In this document: piece by piece, positions 35,381-45,965 of the stretch | How positions within the stretch are numbered: position 1 is the stretch's first letter | Layout: every line of letters begins with the position of its first letter | Assembly (NCBI GenBank): GCA_024734495.1 | Contig: JALMQS010000729.1 | Location: 1,054,001-1,118,000, forward strand | Length of the DNA stretch: 64,000 nt | Direction of reading: 5' to 3' | Source of the DNA: Forficula auricularia | Taxonomy: Eukaryota; Arthropoda; Insecta; Dermaptera; Forficulidae | Translations under genes and position numbers: made by a program | Notes under the pieces: generated by a model | Database searches by the model: none | Told to the model about the DNA's origin: nothing | Seen by the model: only the letters and a program-made list of their open reading frames with translations

Positions 35381-35384
35381 GTGC

Positions 35385-35760
35385 GGGGGGGGGGGGGGGA
35401 GGTGCAGGGTGGAGTGGAGGGTTTAGGTGAAGGTCCAGAGGCATAATGAGGGGGGATCAGGTGAGGGTCCAGAGGCGTAGTGGGGTGGTGCGGGGTGGGG
35501 TCCGGGGCGGGTTCGGGGTGGTGGGGGTGGGTGGGGCGCGGAGTGGTGGTGCGGGATGGATGGCGCGGTGTTGGTGTCCCGGGGATGGTGGGTGTGGGGT
35601 GGTGCAGGGTGGAGTGGGGGATTCAGGTGAGGGTCCAGAGGTGTAGTGGGGTGTTGCGGGGGCTGGAGTGCGTGGTGGTGGGGTGGGGGCGGTGTTTGTG
35701 CACGGATGCGGGGGGGAGGGAGTTGCTGGGTGGGGTTCGGGGGGTGGAGGGTAGCAAGAG
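35385..35760 (+). repeat. Extreme G-rich tract
   Basis: About 375 bp on the plus strand consist largely of GGGG, GGTGGG and GGGTCCAGAGG-type phrases with almost no C, in a genome that is otherwise AT-rich. GGTGAGGGTCCAGAGG recurs three times in variants, so it grew by local duplication. It should form many G-quadruplexes. Open frames here are by-products of lacking stop codons in G-rich DNA. Confidence 0.8.
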
Positions 35761-35788
35761 GGCCGCCGAAGGCGGGCCTTGCAGCTAG

Positions 35789-36539
35789 TATAATGTAAAA
35801 TTAAAATTGGGGGAGGGGGGAGTGAAAACTCTCTGGAAATGTTAGTGGTTTGTCAATTTTTGTCAGAGAACGGTTTGAGCTTTAAAGTTGAAACTTGGCA
35901 CAGAGGTACAATTTATTTACAAACTTGTGTGTTAAAATTCAGTAAGCTCTTTAGTTACAACCATTCGATAAAACTCTATTAGATATTTCAATCTTTCCAG
36001 ATTTTCTATATTTTTCAATCGTTATTTCTGAAGCTAAAAAATAAATTTTTCTTCGTGATTCAAACATTTCTAAATATAAACACGAGAAAAAAAAAAAATT
36101 AAAAATGTTTGAAATAATCTAAAATTCTGGCCGTTGGACAGGACGAAAGCACCGAGTACAAATTTTAAATTTGTAATTAGATAGTGTCTCAGATACTTCT
36201 CAAAAGGATAAATGAGTCATGATTGTGTTTAACGGATAGATTTACCACAAATGATGTGTTAGAAAAGTAAACATTATGATTATTTAATTCGGATCCAGCT
36301 AGAAGAATTTCGAGAGAAAGTTTACGGTGACTTTTCATTTCTAGCATTAAAAATATAATGAAGCCATGGATTTTTCGTAATTAAAAAATGTGTTTATTCT
36401 TTTGAAGAAAAAATTTGAATGATAAATTATACATACATAAAAAAATATCGAAATTCTGGTTATAAAAGTGAATAATGTGTACTAGTAGCGTACCTGTAGC
36501 TAGTTTTTTAAATGGTTGAATATGTAGGATGTTGATGCG
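35789..36539. other. Gene-free stretch
   Basis: AT-rich sequence after the Helitron, no gene recognised. Confidence 0.3.
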
Positions 36540-37075
36540 CGTGTGTGGAGTTGGGATGGAGAGGCTATGTGGTCGATGGAAACATATATTGCGCATCACA
36601 CCCCCAAGATTCAGCTTGCTCACCTGGTTTTCCTAACCTTCCACCAGGTTGCTCAGCGTAAAAGGGGCACCACGTGTAGTCGAGTGTGGAGTTGGGATGG
36701 GGAGGTTAACTGTTCAATAGTGAATATATATTCCGCATCTAACCCCACAAGATTCAGCTTGCTGACCTGGTTTCCTGCTGGGATTGGTTACTCTAACCTT
36801 CCACCAGGCTGCTCATCATAAAAGAGAAACCACGTGTAGGCGAGTGTGGAGTTGGGGTGGGGAGGCTATCTATTCGATGGCGAATATATATTGCGCACCA
36901 CACCCCCAAGATTCACCTTGCTGACCTGGTTTCCCGCTGGGATTGGTTATCCTAACCTTCCACCAGGTTGCTCAGCGTAACAGCGGGACCACGTGTAGGC
37001 GAGTGTGGAGTTGGGGGTGGAGAGGCTATGTGGTCGATGCCGAACATATATTGCATATCACATTCCCAAGTAGCA
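36540..37075 (+). repeat. Satellite-like tandem array, 160-bp unit
   Basis: The phrase GAGTGTGGAGTTGGG recurs at about 36541 (variant), 36682, 36842 and 37001, spacings of 141, 160 and 159 bp. Each unit has CAAGATTCAGCTTGCT, an ACCTTCCACCAGG stretch and CACGTGTAG. The first unit lacks about 18 bp. The array is GC-richer than its surroundings. Confidence 0.9.
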
Positions 37076-37204
37076 CCCCCTGTATGGGGAACTAACATTT
37101 AAATCACTAAAACGTAATTTCACCCAACTTTTACGAAAAGCTTATGAACTTTATTTCGGAGTTAAAATAGCATCTAATGACAATAGGATTTATTCAACAT
37201 AATA

Positions 37205-37240
37205 TAACTAGCTGCAAAGCCCGCCTTCGGGGGTCTTCAT
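37205..37240 (-). mobile_element. Helitron 3' end (minus strand)
   Basis: On the minus strand the sequence ends CCCGAAGGCGGGCTTTGCAGCTAG, with a hairpin before CTAG, the same terminus as the Helitron at 34798-35788. The element body runs rightward for an unknown distance; I could not find its TC end. Confidence 0.7.
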
Positions 37241-37665
37241 GCTGCCTCGCGGCAGCCGAACCGTAGCTCAACATCACTCCGCGAGACAGAATCCAATTCT
37301 TGTGAACGACTGTTCTTGTGGAACATTCCAGAATGTTCCCGAAGTTTCTAGAAGCTTCCAGAAAGTCTACGGTAGATAGAGTACACATGGGGTGGAGTCA
37401 TAAGTGGGCGAAACCGGACAAACCAAGTGAGTGCTTACTGCTTTATTATATAGCATATATGGATTGATTAAATACACTAGAACAACATGAGATATATAAA
37501 AGGTCAGCCAAAACAATATTAAATTAATTATTACACTATAAATCAATAGCATTATTCAATTTCATAATGCGTGAGCTTCCTATTAAATTCAAAACTGCGC
37601 CAACATAAATAACATCACCCCTAACGACACAATGAAGAAAATATAATGATCAACTTCAAATAATT
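37241..37665. other. Probable Helitron body and AT-rich flank
   Basis: GC-richer up to about 37400 (GAACATTCCAGAATGTTCCC and neighbours, two GAATGTTC half-sites that look like a heat-shock-type palindrome), then AT-rich. No gene. Confidence 0.35.
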
Positions 37666-37860
37666 TTATATCGTTTGAGGAGGGAAATTAAGAGTTCCAA
37701 GAGAAGAAAAACAAATTGCAAAAACAAAAAATCTCCTCATGTAAAAGGTTCTTTCGGTTTTTTGATTCCAATTAAAAGCTTGCTGATCTCCTTCTAGTCC
37801 ATATCTTGCTCCAATTACTCTGCGACTTTCCATTGCTGAATTTGTTCTAAATAAAATAAT
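37666..37860 (-). CDS. Candidate host exon, function unknown
   Basis: On the minus strand a T-rich tract ends TATTTAG before AACAAATTCAGC, a good splice acceptor, and the frame after it (MESRRVIGARYGLEGDQQAF, then NWNQKTERTFYMRRFFVFAI) has balanced composition unlike the AT-rich noise nearby. I recognise no domain and see no clear donor. It may be the last exon of a gene with the next candidate, or chance. Confidence 0.25.
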   Translation of the reverse strand: MILFRTNSAMESRRVIGARYGLEGDQQAFNWNQKTERTFYMRRFFVFAICFSSLGTLNFPPQTI

Positions 37861-38120
37861 TTTCATCTATTAAAGATTTGCTTTCACCTAGAATTGACAA
37901 AGAGAAAGTAACTTTGGAAGTCTTGGAAATAGAATTCTCATATTAATGAAACCAACTTCTACTGAAGAAGAAAATAATCAGTTTGTTATTAAGTATTTTT
38001 AAAATTTGTTTATATTTTCCATAACAGCATGATACATACAAATCCAAGGGCAGTAGGATTAATTTATAATCAAATACTTAGAAATATACGAGAATTCAAG
38101 TAACATAAAAGAAAGAAGTA

Positions 38121-38312
38121 TTATTGGTTGATGCGTTTAAGTTTTGAAAAGTTCCCAGTAATAACAAGTCCCAATGAAGAAAGAAAGCTACCAAGCAACT
38201 TATTATTAATAGCTGCAAGATCTCCCATTGAATACGAGCTCGTTAAATCTGCTCGTTGAAAATAAGGAGACCTCGAATAAACTTGGTAATGAGAATGTAT
38301 ATAAATGTTCAT
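38121..38312 (-). CDS. Second candidate exon, function unknown
   Basis: A minus-strand open frame reads SPYFQRADLTSSYSMGDLAA and then INNKLLGSFLSSLGLVITG. It is close to the candidate exon downstream and shares its more balanced composition. No family is recognised and splice sites are not clear. Confidence is low. Confidence 0.2.
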   Translation of the reverse strand: MNIYIHSHYQVYSRSPYFQRADLTSSYSMGDLAAINNKLLGSFLSSLGLVITGNFSKLKRINQ

Positions 38313-39094
38313 TCATTCTAATCAGAGTGCATGGTTATAAATAATACATTTGGGCCATTGACTTTTTCCTATGGAATATTCAAATAGTAGTAATGGAACG
38401 TTATCAAGATTATAAATCGGTAGCCATTAGAGTTAAGGTTTAATTAAAATTGACTAATCGTGATATACCGTTGAAAATATTATAATTTTTTTTTTGTTGA
38501 AAGGATCATGTTCTTCTTTAACAAACATTTAAATAATTGGAAAAATAAACACCTTGAATTTATTAATGAAGTAGGTAAAATATATTTTTTTAATTTTTGA
38601 AGAAAGAAATCTATTAGATTATTTGATGGAGTTTATTTAAACAAGGGGAGCCTCGATAAGGATCAAAGCGCACAGCGTGCGCAGGACAAGTTCGAACATT
38701 AGCTTGGCCGTACAGGCTGTACGCTATTTACAGGAACCATTTCGACCCCCCTGCAGCTCGAAATCCATTTGAGATTCAGAGCTGAAATTATACACATGTA
38801 ATTATGTAATCTTTTGTCAATTATGAAATAATTGGTTAAGATAAATAAATAAATAAAAAAAAAAAAAAAAAAAAAAATCTTGAGGAGAGTACCAAATTTC
38901 AATAATATGGCTTAAATAGATTCTCAGATATGGACCTGAGAATATAGCTAATTTTGGCACTCACTCACTGACAGGTTATCAAAACCTCTAGAGTACTTTC
39001 AATCATTCCAGCATCATGAAATTTCGTCTACTAGTAGAGTTTGAGACACAAACAAAGGAAAAATTCCAAAAATCCAAACTCTCAATCTTTCAAC
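38313..39094. other. Gene-free stretch
   Basis: AT-rich, with a poly(A) run at about 38856-38877 preceded by AAATAAATAAATAA. A GC-richer piece at 38660-38760 may be a retroelement remnant on the plus strand that ends in this A-run. I cannot name the family. Confidence 0.4.
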
Positions 39095-39325
39095 CCTTTC
39101 AAAATGGGGGGGTGGTCAAAAATGAAAATTCTAACCCGTTGGACCAAACTCAACCAACTTTTGTATACCTATTATGTGGGCCCCCTGAAGGCTAGAAATG
39201 CAAAAACTAACCACCCAAAATGGGGGAGGGTCAAAAATGAAAATTCTAGCCCGTTGGACCAAACTCAACCAAATTTTGTATACATATTTTGTGGACCCCA
39301 GAATGCTAGAAATGCAAAAACTAAA
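39095..39325 (+). repeat. Minisatellite, two 115-bp units
   Basis: CCGTTGGACCAAACTCAACC occurs at about 39136 and 39251. The same unit is found inside the Helitron at 34798-35788, which suggests this array is part of another, decayed Helitron. Confidence 0.75.
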
Positions 39326-39619
39326 TAATAAATAGTAGATCTCTCAACTTAAATATTCCTGGCGAATTTAACTTGGCTACACACTAGATTTCACTACTTT
39401 TTCGAACTTGGCCTGTTTTTTCACAGAATGTTTTGGTTGAGATTACATTTTAATTTAAGAATGTGTTTTACACGATTTAACATATTATTTTTATTACCTT
39501 AAATAAAAAATAATAAATTTCCCAAAGAATTGTATTTTCTAAAATAAGTTATTTAAAAAATAATTTTTTTACTCGATTCATCTTAAGAAGCTCTTTTGAA
39601 GACTTTCTAGGCTTGTGTT

Positions 39620-40400
39620 TAGGAATTGCAATCTGGCATCAATTTGAATCCGGTCGAATCCGGCCGGATCCGACCGAATTGGCGACATCAAGCATATTTT
39701 GCCTTTTCATTCTGAAATTAGATATATAAAAAATATTCAATTTAGCATATATTACAAAGATTATAAAAAAAACGTTTATTTCTTGTGAAATCAATTTTAT
39801 TTAAACTGTAATAATCTACAGTCTTGAGTCTATAACTTACTAACGCTAAGATATAGCAATAATTTATCTAGCTGTAACTTCAAAATTATAATAGCTAAAA
39901 ATCTGTGAAAATTCTGAGGGATAGCTACTATTATAAGGATAATGTCTACAAAGTTTCAAATTTTTAGAACCAATACTTTGGCCGGAATAAAAAATTGATT
40001 TTCCAATGCCAAAAGCCCCATGATATTTAGATGGGAAAATTATATTACTGATCGCCAAGGAATAAAATTGAGATAGAAACTTGAAACATGGGGGATATTT
40101 TTTTTTTATTATTTATGAGCTTCTATGAGCATAAAAATTCGAAAATACCCAAAATAAGGGACACCCTACTTTCTATGCTTCATATTATGTACAATGCGCG
40201 AAGTGGCCAAGTGTAGCCGATGTATCCGTATATCCATCACCCATTTATATACCTACTCATGTACTCATGCAACAACGCCAGTATTTTTTCAAGAAATCGG
40301 CGTGTATGCACTTTTTTAATTTACCGGATCCGGCAAAATCATGCCGGATCCGATAGTCGTAAAATGATACCGGATCCGGTTTTCCGGATTGCAATCCCTA
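39620..40400. mobile_element. hAT-type element with 8-bp TSD
   Basis: The ends are TAGGAATTGCAATC on the left and, inverted, TAGGGATTGCAATCC on the right, flanked by exact CTTGTGTT copies at 39612-39619 and 40401-40408. Subterminal CCGGATCCG motifs are repeated at both sides (39645-39670; 40323-40385), possible transposase binding sites. The middle contains half of the fold-back family seen at 11395-12349 (39820-40175). There is no transposase. Confidence 0.85.
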
Positions 40401-40700
40401 CTTGTGTTATTTAATGTTGTTAGAGTTCGTGGATGTGATGGAACTATATTAGATGAAGGAGGAGGTATCAGCCAAAGTTGGATGCGCTGGGTTCAATAAA
40501 ACACCCTTACTAAAATGTTTCAGTCTGGATTTATTTGGCTACAAAATTTACAAATAGATGTTAACATTAATATACGTGTATTCTTTTTATTATAATATTG
40601 ACCAAGTTGGTTATTTAAGCTTACAGTTATACACACAATGAGGTACACATATGTGATTGAACCCTAGCCTTGTCAAAAATAATGTGTTATTTAATTATTA

Positions 40701-40790
40701 ATATAGATTGTGGTGTTGGTGTAAGGTGAAACATCTTTAATAAAGATAAAACTATATAAATATTTTATGAAATATTAATTTACTATTATC
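40701..40790 (+). repeat. Family end, GGTGAAACAT
   Basis: GGTGTTGGTGTAAGGTGAAA followed by CATCTTTAATAAAG is the conserved terminus of the palindromic retroelement family. No hammerhead-like motif lies nearby, so this is a truncated copy. Confidence 0.6.
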
Positions 40791-41569
40791 TTTATCTTTG
40801 TTATTTAATTATATTGAACGAACAAACATCCTATAGAAATAGCTAACATTTTTAGAAAAAAACGTTAATAGCAAATTATAAAAAATAAAAAAAAACAAGT
40901 TTTCACTGCAACAACAATACACACGTCATCAAGGGGTCGATGCCGAGAGAGGGACTCTACGTCGGCCACCTGAACCCACTAAAAAGGTTTATAATTGAAT
41001 AAAGAAAAATTTCAATGGTTTAGTAAGACAGCTTTAAGTCTATGGTAGTTGGATTCGAAAGTACACTCCTCCAACGACCATCTGCAAAATGTGTGGAAAG
41101 CGTACCGAGTCTTGAGAAAATTTTCACTTTTTCTTACAAATTTTATTTTGCTTTTATTAATTTACCGATGACAACCCCAGTAAGAGGCACCGCAATACGC
41201 AACATTACCGCGATATCTCCAACTGGTAAAAAAAGAAGATTTAATGAAAAAAACTTTTTATATATTAGTAGCTATAATATCACATTTTAGTTAGATCTTT
41301 TCGTGTTTTTTTTCTACCTGCTGACCTCAATATCTTGAATATCTGAGCAAATGAGACTCTAGCGGGTTGCGTTTTGAAGAGCAGAATTAATTAGCCTGTC
41401 TCGTTATCTATAATATCTCTTAAAAAGATGAAAACATCTTTCTTTTCTCAAAATGAATAAAAGAATTTGGCGTTCATATTAAAATACTTGATGAATAAAA
41501 TAAATCATTAAACTAATTTCTTTCATATTACATTAGGACTTGCTGGCAATTTTTGTGAATTGATTGAGA
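40791..41569. other. Gene-free stretch
   Basis: Contains the phrase GTACCGAGTCTTGAGAAAA at about 41100, similar to 33683, so a dispersed repeat is present. No gene. Confidence 0.3.
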
Positions 41570-41913
41570 ATATTTGGCTTAACCAGGGCACATTTGAAGA
41601 AAAAAATTGTCACGGATAAAATATTATAGTTCTATTGATATTTGTTATTCAAAAAAGATAGTTAATAGGTAATTTAGAAATAAGAAATTTATTATTATTT
41701 TAGCTCATAGTGAGCTTCTAATTTTACTTTTCGTAAATTTTATACTTGAAAATAGCTTCTCTTATATGTAAATACAACGTACATACTTACAAAAAGTGAT
41801 AGTTTTTGTTTATATTTTTTCCTGACTAGATAATTAATATAAAAATTCTAATAAAGAGACAATATTCAATTTTTCTTTCAGATCGGTATCTAATTGTTGT
41901 TCTAGAACATTCA
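41570..41913 (+). mobile_element. Fragment of the 4632-6416 hAT family
   Basis: It aligns with 4650-4880 and then 5451-5550 of that element, skipping exactly the fold-back insertion. It therefore shows the state before the fold-back landed. Both ends are missing. Confidence 0.8.
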
Positions 41914-42379
41914 TCATAAGGTGCCTTCACACCGCCTGTTGTTTTGGGGTCGCGCCGCGCCGGGCCGATTTATGCCACAGGCAAGCCCGCGTCGAACCCT
42001 TCCCTAGACACGTGTATGCCCGTGGCATGACGGGCCGTCTATAAAACTATATTAAATCCCTTTAGTTGAGTTTAATTTATAAAAAAAAGTATACAATTAT
42101 TAAATTATAGAGTATAATGACGTCACAATACAGTGGGGGGGGGGGTTCAATGAAAATATGACAGAATGTGACACAGGGAGTCTAAAGGGCTTGAAATTCG
42201 TGTGACGTAATTTATGGACGGTCCCTGATGTCTAGTTTGATTTAAAATGTCACTCAAAAATGTGGCATAAGAAAACTGCAATCTTTTAATTATTTAAACT
42301 TTAAATTTATTAAAAAAGAAAGAATTTAATTTTTAGAACAAATCCTAAAATTTTAGTAGAAATATTTTTACTCACTGTC
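41914..42379. other. GC-rich MITE-like end and flank
   Basis: Near 41935 AAGGTGCCTTCACACCGCC followed by GC-rich sequence (GGGTCGCGCCGCGCCGGGCC) looks like the end of a DNA transposon. The opposite end was not found. A poly-G run is at about 42136-42145. Confidence 0.35.
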
Positions 42380-42800
42380 CCAAGTTTTATGTAAGATGTA
42401 AAAGATGTTATAAGATGTTTAAAGATATTTTAAGGTATTATAAGATGTTTAAAGATATTTTAAGATGTTATAATATGTTTTTAAGATGTTATAAGATGTT
42501 TTAAAAAGTTATAAGATGTTTTAAGATTTAAAAAATTTGAAAAAGTTTTTATTGAGAAATTGTCTTTATAAATTGAGAATGATGATTAAAAAGGTTTAAA
42601 AAAGTTTTAAAAATTTTAAAAAAGTTTAAAAAAGCTTAAAAAAGTTTAAAAAAGATTTTAGCTATTTTCTTGAGAAATTTTCTTCAGAAATTGAGAATGA
42701 TGATTAAAAAAGTATAAAAAAGTTTTAAAAAGTTTGAGAAATTTTCTTCAGAAATTGAGAATGATGTTTAAAAAAGTTTTAAAAAGTTTAAAAAGCCCTG
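42380..42800. repeat. Simple tandem repeat region
   Basis: The first half is built of TTATAAGATGTTT units of about 13-15 bp. The second half contains three copies of GAAATTGAGAATGATG separated by AAAAAGTTTAAAAAAG stretches. It is low-complexity, without coding meaning. Confidence 0.75.
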
Positions 42801-43469
42801 CCTAGCCCATTTAGAAAGAACATACTTATTAATAATTTTTTCGTGTTATTTCAGTAATATAATATAATATGTATATGTTTATGTATAGAAAGAAGTCTGA
42901 TTCTAGCCGGCTAAATTTAAGCAATATGTGAACTTGAGCTCGATTTCCCGGGTCAGAATCCGATAATATACACTCTCGGCCATGACACCAGCCACCGAAA
43001 ATTAAATTTTCCAATATTCTGGAATCTTTCAGATAGATCAGTTTTTGTTTTTTTCAAGAAATAATTATAAAAAATGGAAGAAAAGGGAAATGTTTTTCAA
43101 GACTCTGTATCTAATTTAATTATCCTGAGATAATTTCAATTTTTAAATTAATTTTAATATATAAATTATTTGTAATAAAATATTAGTGTATTTCAAAATA
43201 AATAAAATTAATTAATTTAAATTGATTTTTTTTGCCTTTATTATCACAAACGATTAAAATCTCAAAAAATCTTTCCAAGGATGATATTTTCTGAATTTAA
43301 AAGCCGAAAGTTTTTACACCCGCGATATACTAAGCTTTACCTTTTGGAAATATAAACATTTTGGCACTACAACGAACTTCTTTAATTATCCTGAGCCACG
43401 GAATCCAGACACACACTCACAAACAGAAAAACAATAATAACTAGATTTTCTTCGCGTTAAGACATTTTT
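42801..43469. other. Gene-free stretch
   Basis: AT-rich sequence, no gene or repeat recognised. Confidence 0.3.
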
Positions 43470-43506
43470 AACCGACTTCAAAAAAGGAGGAGGTTCTCTA
43501 TTCGAC

Positions 43507-43538
<32 letters not shown>

Positions 43539-44088
43539 GTGCCTATGTTACCTCATATCTCCGCCAATTGTCAACCGATTTTGAAAATTTTTTTTGCATT
43601 GGGTCCAGTCTAGCTTCCGATTGGTCCCATTTTTTATTCGTTTTTTTTTCATAGGTATTAGACCTTTTTTATTAGGTTTGTTTAGACCTAACCTCTTTGT
43701 TTATGAACCGATTTCGATGGTTCTTTTTTTATCCGAAAGGGGGTGACTTAGGGATGGTGTCATATTAATTTGGTCAAGTTCTGATGATATGATCACTATT
43801 AATGACATCACTAAAAAGAGAAAAATAAAAATAATTTTTAAGAAAAAAATAAAAACCGACTTCAAAAAATTAAATGCAACAAATAAAATACACTAAAAGG
43901 TATAAAATAATTATTATCTTATTTAGTTACAACTAAACGACAAAATATTAACATGAAATTACTTTTTGAAGTTGGTGCCAAACATATACCTTTTATGAAT
44001 CGCACTCGACGGATCTTACTTAGTACGTTTGGCGGGTACGCTCGCTTATAGGTATAGTTTGTTTGGCACCGACTTCAAAAAGTAATTT
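43470..44088 (+). repeat. CCGACTTC family copy 2, left part (interrupted)
   Basis: It begins AACCGACTTCAAAAAAGGAG, has a poly-T run at 43511-43538, a unique middle, then the fold-back unit from about 43855. It breaks at 44088 inside the right arm and resumes at 47878-48000. The break is the insertion site of the 3.8-kb element. Complete copies at 48512-49243 and 58708-59447 show the uninterrupted form. Confidence 0.85.
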
Positions 44089-44389
44089 CCCAGATAGCAC
44101 ACCATGTACATAGTACGTACGGTTTAGGTCCATTTTACGTACTTACGTCCATGGACATAAAATGGACAACCCATGGACGTACATTTCACTTCGTACGCAT
44201 TACGTACGAGCAGTACGTTCCATGTATTAACGTATTACAGCCCAAAAAGAGTGCATAAAAGTTTTTTCTATATTTTCAAATATGGTTTGGACGCATAATA
44301 AAGAAATTTTTTTTTGACGTGACAACGTCTTATAAATTGGTTTGCCGGGTGACACTTCAAGAAACTGCGTTACGCTCTGCTCACGTTAT

Positions 44390-44500
44390 GCGCTCACAAT
44401 GAGAGCGAGTGAGAGGAGGATACAGGAAATTCCGCACGTGCGATCCAATGTGCGATCCAATCAGAAGAAGTGGGCGGGCCACTTAAGCCGCCAGATTCGA
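44390..44500 (+). promoter_or_regulatory. Promoter-like CCAAT/GC-box region
   Basis: A GC-richer patch contains two GATCCAAT boxes (CCAAT), one extended to CCAATCAG, a GTGGGCGGG GC box, and a CACGTG E-box. It lies about 600 bp upstream of the C2H2 exon and on the same strand. A splice acceptor (TTTTTTAG at about 45048) upstream of the ATG suggests a 5' UTR intron between them. Confidence 0.5.
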
Positions 44501-44560
44501 ACATGAACCTGCTTTATCGAAACTAACTTCTATTTTATAATTATTAGCCTTAATTATACC

Positions 44561-44579
44561 TATATATATATATATATAT

Positions 44580-44621
<42 letters not shown>

Positions 44622-44622
44622 T
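44561..44622. repeat. TA and TAGA microsatellite
   Basis: About ten TA dinucleotides followed by about ten TAGA tetranucleotides. Confidence 0.95.
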
Positions 44623-45099
44623 TAGATAAAAGCAACAATTATTTTTTAAACCTTAAAAGATATCTATATTCATTGAAAAAAAATCAATTTTCAAGTTTCA
44701 ATTTTCCATAGATTTAAATTTAATTTATATTTCATTTATTTCTTTATTTTTCTAAAGCTTTTTTAATATGTATTTTATAATGACAGTAATTCCAAAAATT
44801 ATTGAGTTCTTTATTCATCTTTTCAAAAAACGCAAGATATTTGAATTTGGTTTGACAGTTTTTCAAATTAACGGTTCTCAATCAGATGTCTTTAAACAGT
44901 TTAACATAAAACATACTGTAATATTGTACCAAAATATATATTGATTTAGTAACATATTTAATATAAGGTAAGCTTAAAATTATATTATTTCAAACATTTA
45001 AATACTGTCCACCTAAAATAAAATTATGATTTATTATTATTTTTTAGGCTTACAAAATTAAAAAGTTTTTTCTGAGAAAAATATTAATATTTTCCTATC

Positions 45100-45249
45100 A
45101 TGGATGCTAAAATTATTTGTGAATTATGCATTAAGACATTTGGCAGGCAATCTGAAAAGAATAGACATTTGAGAGATATTCATAAAGTTGTCGATATAAA
45201 TAAATCTAAAAAAAATCATATTTTATGTCCATTATGTCCTAACGAAAAA
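45100..45249 (+). pseudogene. C2H2 zinc finger exon of the TIR element
   Basis: From ATG 45100 the frame encodes CELCIKTFGRQSEKNRHLRD followed by IH, a full C2H2 finger (C-x2-C-x12-H-x4-H, residues about 8-28), and then CPLCP, the start of a second finger, at about residues 44-48. At residue 50 the frame runs into a fold-back insertion (45250-45965), which cuts the second finger. A splice acceptor about 50 bp upstream supports a 5' UTR intron. The finger probably binds DNA, plausibly the element's termini, but that is inference. Originally it was likely joined to the DUF4806-like exons at 46979-47374, giving a finger-plus-DUF4806 protein as seen in some insect genomes. Confidence 0.65.
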
Positions 45250-45965
45250 ATGGTTGCCTGTAGTCGGTATACGGGCGAAAGTTTTACGTGACAACGACTT
45301 TGAGTGGTAAAATAATTTAATGTGAATATTCATTCGTATAGTAGAAATGAATAGTAACAATTTAAAACATTTATTTATACAAAGAATTATATTTAAAACA
45401 TTAATTTATACAAAGAATCTCGCACTCGAATTTCATATTAACAAAATTTTATTTTTACCTTTACACATACATACGTATTTATATACAAATATACATACAA
45501 TAACTTGCAATACATTTGCGTTCTACTACGTTAAAAGGAACAACCATTGACTTGACATTTTCTAGGCACATTACAGCAGAAACACTTCCTTTCATTTCAT
45601 ATTTCTCCTATCATCGCCCTATCCTCAACAAAATCACTCAGATAGGAACAAGTTAAGTTGTAGTAAACGCTGTTTCATTGTACGCAAATGTATTGCAAGT
45701 TATTGTATGTATATTTGTATATAAACACGTATGTATGTGTAAAGGTAAAAATAAAATTTTGTTAATATGAAATTCAGTGCGAGATTCTTTGTATAAATTA
45801 ATGTTTTAAATACAATTCTTTGTATAAATAAATGTTTCAAATTGTTACTATTATTTCATCCCTCCTCCTACCATACGAATGAATATTCACATTAAAATTA
45901 TTTTACCACTCAAAGTCGTTGTCACGTAAAACTTTCGCCCGTATACCGACTTTACAGGCAACCAT
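45250..45965. repeat. Fold-back inserted in the zinc finger exon
   Basis: Arms of about 285-305 bp start ATGGTTGCCTGTA on both sides and fold on each other; the non-palindromic centre is about 45535-45660. It contains ACGTGACAACG, also present at 44318 in the same host element. It splits the coding frame of the C2H2 exon. A target duplication cannot be defined because the flanks are A- and T-runs. Confidence 0.8.

Larger units (their letters stand above)
34798..35788 (+). mobile_element. Non-autonomous Helitron
   Basis: The 5' end is TCTATATATATATAAAATTA after an A at 34797. The 3' end is CTAG at 35785-35788 followed by T. A GC-rich hairpin (GGCCGCC-GAA-GGCGGGCC, about 35761-35778) lies some 7 bp before CTAG. 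These are the Helitron rules: TC start, hairpin, CTRR end, insertion between A and T. There is no Rep/helicase gene. The inside holds two copies of a 120-bp minisatellite and a G-rich tract, and CTGTCTGTCTGT microsatellite DNA near the 5' end. Confidence 0.85.

Noticed and set aside
35446..35788. Gly/Val/Trp-rich ORFs of 66 and 102 aa
   Set aside because: They run through the G-rich tract, where stop codons are absent by composition.
36540..37075. CRISPR-like array
   Set aside because: Unit of about 160 bp repeats throughout without alternating unique spacers, and the genome is eukaryotic.
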